Shown here piece by piece: positions 28,245-36,999 of a DNA stretch of 64,000 nucleotides (its first letter is position 1; every line of letters starts with the position of its first letter). The stretch is from NCBI RefSeq assembly GCF_028714775.1, contig NZ_JAQTLS010000011.1:1-64000 (forward strand), in the 5' to 3' direction. Position numbers and translations under genes: made by a program. Source of the DNA: Thiothrix sp. Its GTDB lineage: Bacteria; Pseudomonadota; Gammaproteobacteria; Thiotrichales; Thiotrichaceae. The notes beneath the pieces were generated by a model. It was given only the letters and a program-made list of their open reading frames with translations, searched no databases and was not told the origin of the DNA.

Positions 28245-28940
28245 ATGAAACTATTACAAGGCGCTTTGACGCTAGCCGTACTGTTGGGCGCACAGGCGGC
28301 GTATGCAGAAGAACCAAACCAACCGCCCGCAGCGGCTGAGGGTTTAGGTTTGATGCCGGGCGTAAAAACGCGGGCAGAAATTGCACCGCCCGCGCCTATT
28401 ACCGCAGCCCAACAAGGGCAGGCTCAAGCGGCACAGAACGGGGCATTTCCCCCGCAAAACGTTACGCCAGCGAACCAGTTGCAGTATCCGGGGGTAGGGC
28501 AAACAGCGGCGCAATTCCCTAACCAAGCCTACATGCAGCAGCCGTATGCCAACGCTTACCGGCCTTATGGCAATTACGCCTATCCGTCTGGCGCTTATCC
28601 TGCATACCCTTATGCAGCACAGGGGTATAATCCTTATATGATGCAGCAGCGCCAGATGCCGTATGGCGGGATGCGCCCGCCGATCCCTCAGCAGCCGAAA
28701 AAGAAAGAAGTAAAACCGTGGGGGGATACGCGCTATATCTGGCCTGATTTTTACACCGATTTTACGGGCGATGTCTGGGACAAAATGATGAATACCCCGT
28801 ATGACATGGGTTATATGCCGGGCGGTTGGCGTTTCCCTTCACTGAGTTCGCCCGATCCGGTGACAGTGAGCGATGCGATCACCAACCAATTCCCACCTGT
28901 GTTTGATGAGGCGGGAAATTTCGTCAATTTCGCTAAGTAA
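28245..28940 (+). CDS. Exported Pro/Tyr/Gln-rich protein
   Basis: A 231-residue protein with a clear signal peptide (MKLLQGALTLAVLLGAQAAYA). The middle (about residues 85-150) is low-complexity, rich in Tyr, Pro, Ala and Gln (ANAYRPYGNYAYPSGAYPAY), then a basic PKKKEVKPWG and a conserved-looking C-terminus (WPDFYTDFTGDVWDKMMN). It is probably an envelope or secreted structural protein. Tyr/Pro-rich exported proteins coat sulfur globules in sulfur bacteria. That would suit a Thiothrix-like host but is speculation; composition is the only evidence. It has its own terminator. Confidence 0.75.
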   Translation: MKLLQGALTLAVLLGAQAAYAEEPNQPPAAAEGLGLMPGVKTRAEIAPPAPITAAQQGQAQAAQNGAFPPQNVTPANQLQYPGVGQTAAQFPNQAYMQQPYANAYRPYGNYAYPSGAYPAYPYAAQGYNPYMMQQRQMPYGGMRPPIPQQPKKKEVKPWGDTRYIWPDFYTDFTGDVWDKMMNTPYDMGYMPGGWRFPSLSSPDPVTVSDAITNQFPPVFDEAGNFVNFAK

Positions 28941-28973
28941 ATAAGGTCATTGGGCCACTATTATTTTTAAACG

Positions 28974-29003
28974 GCGGAGGCCAGCAGTACTCCGCTTTCT
29001 TTT
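28974..29003 (+). terminator. Rho-independent terminator
   Basis: GCGGAG (28974-28979) pairs with CTCCGC (28990-28995) and is followed by TTTCTTTT. It lies 34 bases after the stop of the Tyr/Pro-rich protein gene. Confidence 0.8.
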
Positions 29004-29026
29004 GTCGCTTTATTAAGGAGAACTGG

Positions 29027-30169
29027 ATGCGTCTGTTCAGGGATTTGTGTACGTATTCCGCAGTGGCAGTCTTAACCGTGGGGATGGTTGGCTGTAGCCA
29101 AGTGCCGGAAAAAGGGGACGCTGATGACAGCGCGTCATCTTCCACGTCGATGCAGCATGGGCATAAAGGGAAAGGCGACCAACAACCGGGTTCCGTCAGT
29201 TACGGTGGGCAAGGCGTTGGTAATTATTCCGCATCGGGTTTGGGTGGTGATTTCGCAGGCAATCCGCGTTTGATTAGCTTCATCGAAAATCTGGCGAGTA
29301 CCCAAGGTTTCAACCGTAATTATTTGTACGGCGTATTTTCCCACGTGCGTAACCGCGACGACGTGGCAGCACAATGGCAGAAGCCGGACGCAGGCAGCCC
29401 GCGTGGTTGGTACGCTTACCGTGACCGCTTTGTGACGGCTGCGAATATCCAAAAAGGCACCGAATTCTGGCAGCAACATTCCGCTGAATTACGCCGTGCA
29501 GAGATGCAATACGGTGTCCCAGCAGAGTACATCGTTGGCATCATGGGTGTGGAAACCCGTTGGGGGCGTATTCTGGGTAAGCACCGCGTGATTGATGCGC
29601 TGACCACTTCCGCCTTGACCAATGCCCGCCGTAGCGATTATTTCTTCAGCGAACTGAAGAACTACATGCTGATGACCCGCAGTGAACGCATGGATCCGCT
29701 CGCGCCGATGGGGTCATTCGCTGGGGCAATGGGTTACGGTCAGTTCATGCCTAGCAGCTTCCACGGTTCCGCAGTCGACTTCAATGGCGATGGTATCCGC
29801 GACTTGTGGAACCCGACGGATGCTATCGGCAGCATCGCCAATTACTTTGCCCAAAGTGGCTGGCAGCGCGGCGGTGAAGTCGCTGTCCCGGCGCAAGTCA
29901 GCTCCAATACCTATGCTAATGTGCCGGATGGTTTCAAGGTCAAATATTCAATGTCTGACCTGAACCGCATGGGCGTTGCTCCGAAATACGGCAATGGTTC
30001 CGGCGGGCAAGTGCATTTGTTGGCGCTGAGTATCGTGCCGGATGGCCCGAAAGAGCCGTGGGTCGGGTACAAAAACTTCTACGTCATTACCCGTTACAAC
30101 CATAGCAACTACTATGCAATGGCTGTCCACCTGCTGGCACAAGGCGTGCGCCAGCGCGTAGGTAAGTAA
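29027..30169 (+). CDS. mltB: Membrane-bound lytic murein transglycosylase B
   Basis: A 380-residue lipoprotein transglycosylase that cleaves the MurNAc-GlcNAc bond of peptidoglycan with 1,6-anhydro product formation. The signal peptide ends in VGMVGC with C23 the lipidated residue. A low-complexity Ser/Gly linker spans 25-75. The catalytic glutamate is E176 in GIMGVETRWGR. Other MltB landmarks are ALTTSALTNARRSDYFFSEL, GSFAGAMGYGQFMPSSF, and DFNGDGIRDLWNPTDAIGSI, which also carries the Ca-binding-like loop. AAGGAG precedes the ATG. It converges with corA. Confidence 0.94.
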   Translation: MRLFRDLCTYSAVAVLTVGMVGCSQVPEKGDADDSASSSTSMQHGHKGKGDQQPGSVSYGGQGVGNYSASGLGGDFAGNPRLISFIENLASTQGFNRNYLYGVFSHVRNRDDVAAQWQKPDAGSPRGWYAYRDRFVTAANIQKGTEFWQQHSAELRRAEMQYGVPAEYIVGIMGVETRWGRILGKHRVIDALTTSALTNARRSDYFFSELKNYMLMTRSERMDPLAPMGSFAGAMGYGQFMPSSFHGSAVDFNGDGIRDLWNPTDAIGSIANYFAQSGWQRGGEVAVPAQVSSNTYANVPDGFKVKYSMSDLNRMGVAPKYGNGSGGQVHLLALSIVPDGPKEPWVGYKNFYVITRYNHSNYYAMAVHLLAQGVRQRVGK

Positions 30170-30183
30170 GCGGAAAGCGCGGT

Positions 30184-30209
30184 AAGGGCTGGGGTTACAA
30201 CCAGCCCTT
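30184..30209. terminator. Hairpin between mltB and corA
   Basis: AAGGGCTGG (30184-30192) pairs with CCAGCCCTT (30201-30209) around an 8-base loop and overlaps the corA stop codon. No T tract is seen on either side, so its efficiency as a terminator is uncertain. Confidence 0.45.
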
Positions 30210-31148
30210 GCGCTTGAAGTACAAGTAGGGCGCAATGCCCGCGAGTATCATCAGGCTAATTGCCAGCGGGTAACCGAATTCCCAGCGCAGTTCCGGCATG
30301 ATGTCAAAGTTCATGCCGTACATGCTGGCAACCAGTGTGGGCGGCAAGAACACGACGGAGGCAATCGAAAATATCTTGATGATTTTGTTCTGTTCGATAT
30401 TGATGAAGCCTTGGGTCGTGCCCATCAGGAAGTTGATCTTGTCGAACAGGAAGGTGGTATGCGACATCAGCGTATCAATGTCGCGGATGACATCCGGGAT
30501 AATTTCCTGACCCGCTTGCGTGTCGCGCAATTGGCGTTGCAGGAAGGAAATGGAACGCTGAGTATCCATCAAGCACAGGCGAATTTTCCCGTTGCCATCT
30601 TCCATCGCAGCCAGATCGTCGATAGCACTTTCCAAATCCGTATCTGTTTCTTCCAACACCCGATGGCTGACGTTTTCCAGTTCGTGGTGAATGTCCTCGA
30701 TGGCGTCCGCCAAGTTTTCCACTTTTTGCTCGAAAATGGTCAGCAGCAAATGCCGGGGTGTGCGTACTTCCACCTGCCCGCGTCGCGCCCGCATCCGCAG
30801 CAACCGGAAATCCGCTAGCTCGCATTCACGCACGGTAATCAGGCGCTCGGGTTGCAGGATGAATGCCACCGTAGTGGTATCCATACGCCCTTCGCTTTGG
30901 GTCAGGAACAGGGAGTGGACATGGATGCCGCTGGCGTCGGTGAAATAACGTGCGGAGGATTCGATTTCTTCCACATCGTCGGATTCTGGCAGTTCGGTAT
31001 GCAGTAAGGCTTCCAAACGGTCGCGTTCTTCATCGGAGGTATCTTGCGCATCCACCCAGCCGGTATTGGGTACAGCATGGTCAAGTGTCGCTTCGTTGAA
31101 GCGTTGCTCAACCAGTTTCCCGTCGGTGAAACCGAAAAATCGCAGCAT
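30195..31148 (-). CDS. corA: CorA-family magnesium/divalent cation transporter
   Basis: A 317-residue inner-membrane channel of the CorA family, pentameric in known members, importing Mg2+ and related ions. The N-terminal two thirds form the cytoplasmic funnel with long helices (LLTIFEQKVENLADAIEDIH). Two C-terminal membrane spans follow. The signature YGMNFDIMPEL links them (GMN motif in the periplasmic loop) after IFSIASVVFLPPTLVASM. The C-terminus ends with a basic KRKGWL. It stands alone, converging with mltB, with the rapZ operon upstream on the same strand. Confidence 0.94.
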   Translation of the reverse strand: MLRFFGFTDGKLVEQRFNEATLDHAVPNTGWVDAQDTSDEERDRLEALLHTELPESDDVEEIESSARYFTDASGIHVHSLFLTQSEGRMDTTTVAFILQPERLITVRECELADFRLLRMRARRGQVEVRTPRHLLLTIFEQKVENLADAIEDIHHELENVSHRVLEETDTDLESAIDDLAAMEDGNGKIRLCLMDTQRSISFLQRQLRDTQAGQEIIPDVIRDIDTLMSHTTFLFDKINFLMGTTQGFINIEQNKIIKIFSIASVVFLPPTLVASMYGMNFDIMPELRWEFGYPLAISLMILAGIAPYLYFKRKGWL

Positions 31149-31236
31149 CGTTTGTCCCCCCTGTATGAGGCCAGCCTTGGTGGAAAATTAGTGTTAGCGG
31201 CCTGAAAGGCGGGCTTATTGTACCGTGCGAAGTTGT

Positions 31237-32106
31237 TCAGCGCACGTAATTGAGTTCGCGGTGACGCAGGATGACATTATCCCCCAACGTTTTGCGGAAG
31301 TGCTGGTAAAGGCGTTCGGTAATGTACACTGAGCGGTGGCGTCCACCCGTGCAACCGATGGATACGGTCAGGTAAGCCCGTTGGCAATTGCCGTCACCGT
31401 TAGGTAGCCAGCGGTCAAGGAAGTCTCGGATGTCGCCGTACATCTGTTGCACGGAATCATGTGTTTCCAACCATTCGATAATGCCTGCATCCCGCCCGGT
31501 TTGGCTACGCAGGTCTGTTACCCAGTAAGGGTTGGGCAAGCAGCGTACATCGAACAGGAAGTCGGAATCTGATGGCGCTTCATGCTTAAAACCAAACGAC
31601 TGCACCATCAGCGACAGTTTGCACGGTTCCGTTTGGCTAATACGGGCGTTTAGCAAGCGTCCGAGTTCATAGATGCTGGTGTGGGAAGTGTCGATCCGCA
31701 AGTCGGCATCGGTAGCTAATGGATCCATCAAGGTCGATTCGAGCGCAATCGCCTTGTCCAGTTCCATGGTTTCACTGGCAAGCGGATGGCGGCGGCGGGT
31801 TTCATTGTAACGTTTCCGCAGGATTTCCTGATCAGCATACAGGTAAATGAGTTGCGTATTGGGGATGCGCTGGCGGATGCGTTTGATGATGGCTGGGACA
31901 CTTTGCAAGCTGTCGCGCCCACCCCGGATGTCGATACCAATCGCCAAATGGGTTTGCTGGGTAATTTGTGCCGTGCCGAGCAAAGCCTCCAGCAATTGCG
32001 ACGGCAGGTTGTCGATGCAGTAATAGCCGTTATCTTCGAGCGTGTGTAAGGCAAAACTTTTGCCTGCACCTGACATTCCACTGACGATAACGAGGTGCAT
32101 GGGCAT
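31237..32106 (-). CDS. rapZ: RNase adapter protein RapZ
   Basis: A 289-residue nucleotide-binding protein; in E. coli RapZ guides RNase E to the sRNA GlmZ and so tunes glucosamine-6-phosphate synthase. The N-terminal P-loop is GMSGAGKS (about residues 9-16). The C-terminal RNA-binding domain contains LTVSIGCTGGRHRSVYITER. Its ATG directly follows the ptsN stop (TAAATG), implying coupling. It is the last gene of the rpoN-hpf-ptsN-rapZ segment. An in-frame second Met (residue 3) is an alternative start. Confidence 0.96.
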   Translation of the reverse strand: MPMHLVIVSGMSGAGKSFALHTLEDNGYYCIDNLPSQLLEALLGTAQITQQTHLAIGIDIRGGRDSLQSVPAIIKRIRQRIPNTQLIYLYADQEILRKRYNETRRRHPLASETMELDKAIALESTLMDPLATDADLRIDTSHTSIYELGRLLNARISQTEPCKLSLMVQSFGFKHEAPSDSDFLFDVRCLPNPYWVTDLRSQTGRDAGIIEWLETHDSVQQMYGDIRDFLDRWLPNGDGNCQRAYLTVSIGCTGGRHRSVYITERLYQHFRKTLGDNVILRHRELNYVR

Positions 32107-32595
32107 TTAGGCCGCTAGGGCAGTGCGGTAACATTGTTCCGCAGGGAGGAAATGCGTATTGAGGTAATCCAGAATAGCGCTGGGTTCGTGAATATCCCGG
32201 AGGTGTTCAGGCAGGAATTTCTGCGATAGGAAGCTGGTCAGTTCGGTAATGAGTGGGGAGAAATCGGGGACTTTGCTGGCTGGAACCAAGATGGCCATGA
32301 ACAGTTGCACTGGCTTTTTGTCAGGTGCATCCATCTTGACGCCCTCCTCCAGTAACAGCAAAGCCCCGCACGGCTGGGCGATGGACAAACAGGCATGGGG
32401 AATGGCAATGCCGTTCCCCAGCGCAGTACTTCCCAGCTTTTCCCGGTTGATCAATGCTTCGAAAACCGTTTCCATATCCAGCGCATCCTGAGCACTGGCT
32501 AGCATTTTCGCCAGTTTTTCAAATGCACGCTTTTTGCTGGAAACATCCAGTTCGCAAGCGATACGTTCCGGGGAAAGCAGGGTCGTAATGTCCAT
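32107..32595 (-). CDS. ptsN: Nitrogen-related PTS enzyme IIA (PtsN)
   Basis: A 162-residue EIIA-Ntr, phosphorylated by the PtsP-PtsO relay and involved in regulating potassium and carbon/nitrogen balance. The phosphorylatable histidine is H67 in GNGIAIPHACL, and the fold-typical segments LINREKLGSTAL and LVPASKVPDFSPLITELTSF are present. It abuts rapZ and lies five bases from hpf. The ptsO gene that often follows rapZ is not found here, because rapZ is followed by corA. Confidence 0.95.
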   Translation of the reverse strand: MDITTLLSPERIACELDVSSKKRAFEKLAKMLASAQDALDMETVFEALINREKLGSTALGNGIAIPHACLSIAQPCGALLLLEEGVKMDAPDKKPVQLFMAILVPASKVPDFSPLITELTSFLSQKFLPEHLRDIHEPSAILDYLNTHFLPAEQCYRTALAA

Positions 32596-32600
32596 GTGTG

Positions 32601-32936
32601 TTAGTCCGTCTCTGCCGCTGCTTCAACAATGTGCGCAGCTTCCTGACGATGATGGTTTTTCAGCTTTTCCTTGTGTTTGACAATCTGGCGATCCAGCTTG
32701 TCGACCAAGGCGTCAATGGCGGCGTACATATCGTCAGCATGGGCATCCGCAAAGATTTGGTTGCCACTGACGTGCATACTGGCTTCCGCTTTGTGGCGTT
32801 GTTTTTCGACTGCCAAAATGAAATGCATGTTCATTACCTGATCGAAATGACGTTTCAGACGATCCGCTTTTTCACGGACGTAATTACTCATGGAGTCTGT
32901 CACTTCGAGATGATGACCAGTGATTTCTAATTGCAT
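32601..32936 (-). CDS. hpf: Ribosome hibernation promoting factor
   Basis: A 111-residue short HPF/YfiA-type protein that binds the 30S subunit and promotes inactive ribosome dimers in stationary phase. The sequence starts MQLEITGHHLEVTDSMSNYV, contains HFDQVMNMHFILAVEKQRHK, and has the IFADAHADDMYAAIDALVDK helix. The ATG at 32936 is preferred over a TTG two codons upstream because AGGAG lies seven bases before it. The C-terminal tail is longer than in YfiA-less forms but lacks the dimerisation domain of long HPF. It lies between rpoN and ptsN, the conserved order. Confidence 0.95.
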   Translation of the reverse strand: MQLEITGHHLEVTDSMSNYVREKADRLKRHFDQVMNMHFILAVEKQRHKAEASMHVSGNQIFADAHADDMYAAIDALVDKLDRQIVKHKEKLKNHHRQEAAHIVEAAAETD

Positions 32937-33030
32937 TTGCAAGCTCCTTTTTTCAGGTCATAGTAGAAACCACATCGGTTGTCTGCGTTGCTGACCCATG
33001 CCAGTGGGACGCAGTGACGGGCGATGTGGT

Positions 33031-34509
33031 TCAGCTCGGAACCAATGCTTTCCGCTCGTGTGATGGCGGGATGGACATTGCTTCGCGATATTTGGCTACG
33101 GTTCGCCGTGCCACGTTGATGCCCTGCTGGTTTAGCAGGTTAGTCAATTGATTATCACTCAGGGGGGATGCTGGACTTTCCTCTGCAATCAGCTTTTTGA
33201 GCATGGCTCGGATTGCGGTTGATGAACAACTGGAACCAGTGTCGGTGTCGACTTGGCTGGAGAAAAAATATTTGAATTCAAAGACACCGCGCGGGGTGTG
33301 CATGTATTTGTTGGTTGTGACGCGGGAAATGGTGGATTCGTGCATTTCTAACTCTTCTGCTATGTCCCTAAGCACCAAAGGCTTCATCGCCTGTTCACCA
33401 TATTGCATGAAAGCGCTTTGACGTTCAACTATTGCTTTTGCCACACCCAGCAGGGTGGAGTTGCGGCTTTCGACGCTGCGGATCAGCCAGCGGGCTTGTT
33501 GCAGGTTGGTTTTGAAGTAGCTGGTGTCGCTTTCACTTTTGACCTGCCCCAACATGTCAGCGTAAAACTGGTTGATTTGCAGGTTTGGCGTAACTTGTGC
33601 GTTTAATGAAACCACCCAATGTCCTTTGAATTTGCGCACGAACACGTCTGGCACAATATAGTCAGGGGACGATGCGGAATACGCGCTGCCTGGTCTGGGT
33701 TGCAGGCTACGCAACAGCAGGATCATTTCTTCCAGTTCCGCCTGATCTATTTTTAGCCTTTTCTGTATTTCTTTATAGTCGCGCCGCTCCATCAAGTCCA
33801 GATTTTTTTCTACCAACTGGCGGGTTTTGAGCAGTAAACGTGTCTCTGGGAACTGTGACAGTTGCACCAACATACACTCGCGCAGGTCGCGTGCACCTAC
33901 CCCGACGGGATCAAGCCGTTGGATGTATTTGAGGACGGTTTCAATATCTTCCAGTTCAATCGGCAATTCGTGGCTGAGGATGGCGAAAATTTCTTCCAGT
34001 GAATCACACAGGTAGCCAGCTTCATCCAGCGAGCCGATCAGGGTTTCTGCAATCTGTTTGTCGATGCTGGAGAGGTTGCTCATGCGGATTTGCCACAGCA
34101 AATGCTCTTGCAAGCCAGAGTCAGCGCTTTCTTGGTTTTCGAGGAAGCTGCTGTTATCGCCGCCACTGTCGCTGTTGCTGCTGCGGGTGTCGTAAATGTC
34201 TTCCCACTCTGCATCCATGTTCAGTTCGTCTGGGATGTCTGTTTGGTCAGCACGGGTATCGTCAACGCTGGGTGTTTCTTCGTTGCGTGATTCGGCGGCT
34301 TGTTCTTCGGCGGTGGGTGCGGCAGTTAACTCAGGCACACTTTCGCCTGCGTCATCAGCAAGTTGGAGCAGGGGGTTTTCTTCCAGCGCTTGCTGGATTT
34401 CGGTTTGCAGCTCAAGCGACGACAATTGCAGCAAGCGGATGGCTTGTTGCAGTTGGGGCGTCATCGAAAGCGTTTGCCCTAATCGGAGGTCAAATCCCTG
34501 TTTAAGCAT
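33031..34509 (-). CDS. rpoN: RNA polymerase sigma-54 factor
   Basis: Sigma-54, 492 residues, directing RNA polymerase to -24/-12 promoters that need an enhancer-binding ATPase. Region I begins MLKQGFDLRLGQTLSMTPQL and is Gln/Leu-rich. An acidic region II spans about 50-125. The core-binding domain follows, and near the C-terminus lies the RpoN box (ARRTVAKYRE) that reads the -24 element. The ATG at 34509 gives the family N-terminus; the open frame extends 14 codons further upstream without homology. It lies in the lptB-rpoN-hpf order; targets in the window are not evident. Confidence 0.97.
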   Translation of the reverse strand: MLKQGFDLRLGQTLSMTPQLQQAIRLLQLSSLELQTEIQQALEENPLLQLADDAGESVPELTAAPTAEEQAAESRNEETPSVDDTRADQTDIPDELNMDAEWEDIYDTRSSNSDSGGDNSSFLENQESADSGLQEHLLWQIRMSNLSSIDKQIAETLIGSLDEAGYLCDSLEEIFAILSHELPIELEDIETVLKYIQRLDPVGVGARDLRECMLVQLSQFPETRLLLKTRQLVEKNLDLMERRDYKEIQKRLKIDQAELEEMILLLRSLQPRPGSAYSASSPDYIVPDVFVRKFKGHWVVSLNAQVTPNLQINQFYADMLGQVKSESDTSYFKTNLQQARWLIRSVESRNSTLLGVAKAIVERQSAFMQYGEQAMKPLVLRDIAEELEMHESTISRVTTNKYMHTPRGVFEFKYFFSSQVDTDTGSSCSSTAIRAMLKKLIAEESPASPLSDNQLTNLLNQQGINVARRTVAKYREAMSIPPSHERKALVPS

Positions 34510-34624
34510 TATTCTTGTTGTTCCTTTTGCTGCACACCAGCATGAGTTCAATGTTCATGCCTTCATACTACTCTAATCATTCTGGGGTGCAAAGATGCGT
34601 GATGCAGCGTGAATGGCTGCTGAC

Positions 34625-35350
34625 TTACAACTTGAAGTTTTCCCCGAGATAGACGCGCCGGGCTTGCTCATTCCGCAGGATTTCATCGGGTGTGCCTGTC
34701 ACCAGAATCTTGCCTTCGCTGAGGATGTAGGCACGGTTGCAGATGCCGAGGGTTTCGCGCACGTTATGGTCGGTAATGAGTACGCCGATGTTGCGGGATA
34801 CCAGATGGCGGATGATTTTTTGGATTTCCAGCACGGAAATGGGGTCAACCCCGGCAAAGGGTTCGTCCAGCAGGATAAAGGCGGGTTCAGTGGCGAGTGC
34901 ACGGGCGATTTCAGCGCGGCGGCGTTCCCCACCAGAGAGGCTAATCCCTAAGTTGTCGCGCAGGTGGGCAAGTTGGAATTCTTCCAGCAGGCTATCCACT
35001 TTCTCTTGGCGCTGGGTGCGGGTGAGGTCTTTGCGCATTTCCAGCACTGCCATGATGTTTTCGGCAACCGTTAGCTTGCGGAAAATGCTGGCCTCTTGCG
35101 CCAGATAGCCGATGCCTTCGCGGGCGCGTTCGTGCATAGGGGCGGCGGTAATGTCTTTGCCATTGAGCAGTACTTGCCCTTCATCGGGGCCGACCAGACC
35201 GACGATCATGTAAAAGCAGGTGGTTTTGCCTGCGCCGTTCGGCCCCAGCAAACCAACAACTTCGGCATTGTTGACGTGCAGGTCGACACCTTTAAGGATT
35301 TCGCGTTGCTTATAACGCTTTTGCAAGTTATGGGCGGCAAGGGTATTCAT
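34625..35350 (-). CDS. lptB: LPS export ABC transporter ATPase LptB
   Basis: The 241-residue ATPase that powers extraction of lipopolysaccharide from the inner membrane together with LptFG and LptC. Walker A GPNGAGKT lies near residue 36, the ABC signature LSGGERRR near 140, and Walker B with [10 protein letters not shown] near 160. The start overlaps the lptA stop by four bases (ATGA). Downstream, 115 bases separate it from rpoN. The LptFG permease genes are not in the window. Confidence 0.96.
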   Translation of the reverse strand: MNTLAAHNLQKRYKQREILKGVDLHVNNAEVVGLLGPNGAGKTTCFYMIVGLVGPDEGQVLLNGKDITAAPMHERAREGIGYLAQEASIFRKLTVAENIMAVLEMRKDLTRTQRQEKVDSLLEEFQLAHLRDNLGISLSGGERRRAEIARALATEPAFILLDEPFAGVDPISVLEIQKIIRHLVSRNIGVLITDHNVRETLGICNRAYILSEGKILVTGTPDEILRNEQARRVYLGENFKL

Positions 35351-35922
35351 TCAGCGGCTTTCTTGTCAGTTTTGGTGTCGGTTGGTTTTGGGGCTGGTTT
35401 GGCGGTTGTACCATCAGCTTTATTGGTCGGGTAGAAAGTGGCGGAAATGCGGCCTGATTTGCTACCTTCCCCATTGGCCTTGAGTTGCCCGTCATTGGGC
35501 AGGTATTCGATGTAGTTGCCGGAAAACTTGTCTTGGTCTTGTTGGAGTTCGGCGTTGCCTTTGAGTAACAAGCGTTTTTCCTTGACGTGGTACTGCATTT
35601 CGTTGGCTTTGCCCTGAGCCTGTTTGTTGTCATCCATTTGTTGTTTGAAACTGACTGGGGAACCTGTGGCGGTGATGGTCTGGATTTCGCTTTCAGGCGC
35701 GAGGATGTCAATGTGGGCGGCAAGGATTTCCAACGTGCCCTGTTTGATGATGACGTTGCCATCGTAACTGGCTGTCCCGGCATTTTTATCGAAGACGGCC
35801 TCGTCTGCCTCAATCGTGACGGGCTGTTCCACATCGGATTTGAGGGCGAATGCGGTGGTGGCACTACTGAGGATCAGTAAGCCCAGTAACCACTTATTTA
35901 ACTTGGTATGTTGAATGAACAT
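35347..35922 (-). CDS. lptA: LPS transport periplasmic protein LptA
   Basis: A 191-residue periplasmic protein that forms the beta-jellyroll bridge carrying LPS across the periplasm. A signal peptide is present (hydrophobic [15 protein letters not shown], about residues 12-26). The OstA-fold repeats follow ([47 protein letters not shown]). The C-terminus is a Lys/Pro/Thr-rich tail ([16 protein letters not shown]). The start lies 29 bases inside the lptC coding end, and the stop overlaps lptB by four bases, so the genes are tightly coupled. Confidence 0.94.
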   Translation of the reverse strand: MFIQHTKLNKWLLGLLILSSATTAFALKSDVEQPVTIEADEAVFDKNAGTASYDGNVIIKQGTLEILAAHIDILAPESEIQTITATGSPVSFKQQMDDNKQAQGKANEMQYHVKEKRLLLKGNAELQQDQDKFSGNYIEYLPNDGQLKANGEGSKSGRISATFYPTNKADGTTAKPAPKPTDTKTDKKAAE

Positions 35923-36451
35923 GGGTATTTAATCTCAGTAAATCTTCGTCCAGTTTTCCCGTCAGGCCAGTCGACTGCATTGTGCCGGAAGGTGTCGTCA
36001 TTGAAACGGCAGCCTTGGTCGAAACTTCCCGGTTGGTCATATTGTAGGTCAGGTAATCTGTGCGCAGCTTGAATCCGTTTTGTCCATCCTTGCCCGGCTT
36101 TTCGCTGTGGACGTTGCCTGTTAGTTCTGCCACTTGGGTGGTTTGGTTGACGCGGCCTTCGTCAGCGCTGATTTGGGTACGTTCTGCCGGGTTGATACCG
36201 TCAAAAATCACCGGGGCAATAATCAGGCTTTGCTTTGCTTTCTGCCAATGTGACAAGTGATGACCTGTCAGTTCGTGGTTGACTGTCCCTTCGGGGGTTA
36301 TGGCAGTGATGGAAAAGCCTGACAGGTAATAGTCAACCCGGTCTTTATCCATCGCCAGCTTACTGATGTCCTGTTGTCCAAGGTAATCCTCCATCCGGGT
36401 GATCAGCAGGATACTCAGTAGGGCAATGACCAGTATGATGAGCCGTTTCAT
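35894..36451 (-). CDS. lptC: LPS export protein LptC
   Basis: A 185-residue bitopic protein that receives LPS from LptBFG and hands it to LptA. One N-terminal membrane span (about residues 3-19, RLIILVIALLSILLITR) is followed by the periplasmic jellyroll (YYLSGFSITAITPEGTVNHE, LTGHHLSHWQ, YLTYNMTNREVSTKAAVS). Length matches the family. The start overlaps the kdsC stop by four bases. It lies in the order kdsD-kdsC-lptC-lptA-lptB. Confidence 0.94.
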   Translation of the reverse strand: MKRLIILVIALLSILLITRMEDYLGQQDISKLAMDKDRVDYYLSGFSITAITPEGTVNHELTGHHLSHWQKAKQSLIIAPVIFDGINPAERTQISADEGRVNQTTQVAELTGNVHSEKPGKDGQNGFKLRTDYLTYNMTNREVSTKAAVSMTTPSGTMQSTGLTGKLDEDLLRLNTHVHSTYQVK

Positions 36452-36999
36452 ACGAGGTAGCTTTCCAGTTTGGCTTGCAATGTGCCTTGGGCGTGCAACA
36501 GCATTTCGCAGACTTCACGGGCAGCGCCGCGTCCGCCAGTGTTTTCCGTTGTCCAATGGGCGTGCTGCTTAACGAAACTGTGCGCATCGTTGACCGCAAC
36601 GGCAAGGCCGACTTGGGTCATGACGGGTAGGTCAATCACATCGTCCCCGACATAGGCAATGTTTGCCGCGTTTAGCCCGGTTTTTTCCAGCAAATCGGCG
36701 AAGGCGGGGCGTTTGTCGCGGTAGCCTTGCCAGATACGGTCGCGCGGAATTTTCAGGTTATCGGCACGGTGCAATACCAGTTCGGATTGGCGTCCGGTAA
36801 TCAGTGCGACTTCTACGCCACTTTCCAACAACATGCGGATACCGTGCCCGTCTTTGGAATTGAAGGCTTTGTATTCCTGCCCCTGATTGTCGAAAAACAA
36901 GCCGCCATCGGTCAGCACACCATCAATATCGAAGATAGTAAGGCGGATGTTGCGGGCGCGTTCAAGGACATTTTCCGGGATGTTATTGAAGTGGTACAT
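36448..36999 (-). CDS. kdsC: KDO-8-phosphate phosphatase KdsC
   Basis: A 183-residue HAD-superfamily phosphatase that removes phosphate from 3-deoxy-D-manno-octulosonate 8-phosphate, giving KDO for lipid A inner core. The nucleophile motif is FDIDGVLTDGGLFF, motif II LITGRQSELV, and motif IV AYVGDDVIDLPVM. No cap domain is present, as expected for the tetrameric C0 type. It overlaps kdsD by one base at its start and lptC by four at its end. Confidence 0.96.
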   Translation of the reverse strand: MYHFNNIPENVLERARNIRLTIFDIDGVLTDGGLFFDNQGQEYKAFNSKDGHGIRMLLESGVEVALITGRQSELVLHRADNLKIPRDRIWQGYRDKRPAFADLLEKTGLNAANIAYVGDDVIDLPVMTQVGLAVAVNDAHSFVKQHAHWTTENTGGRGAAREVCEMLLHAQGTLQAKLESYLV

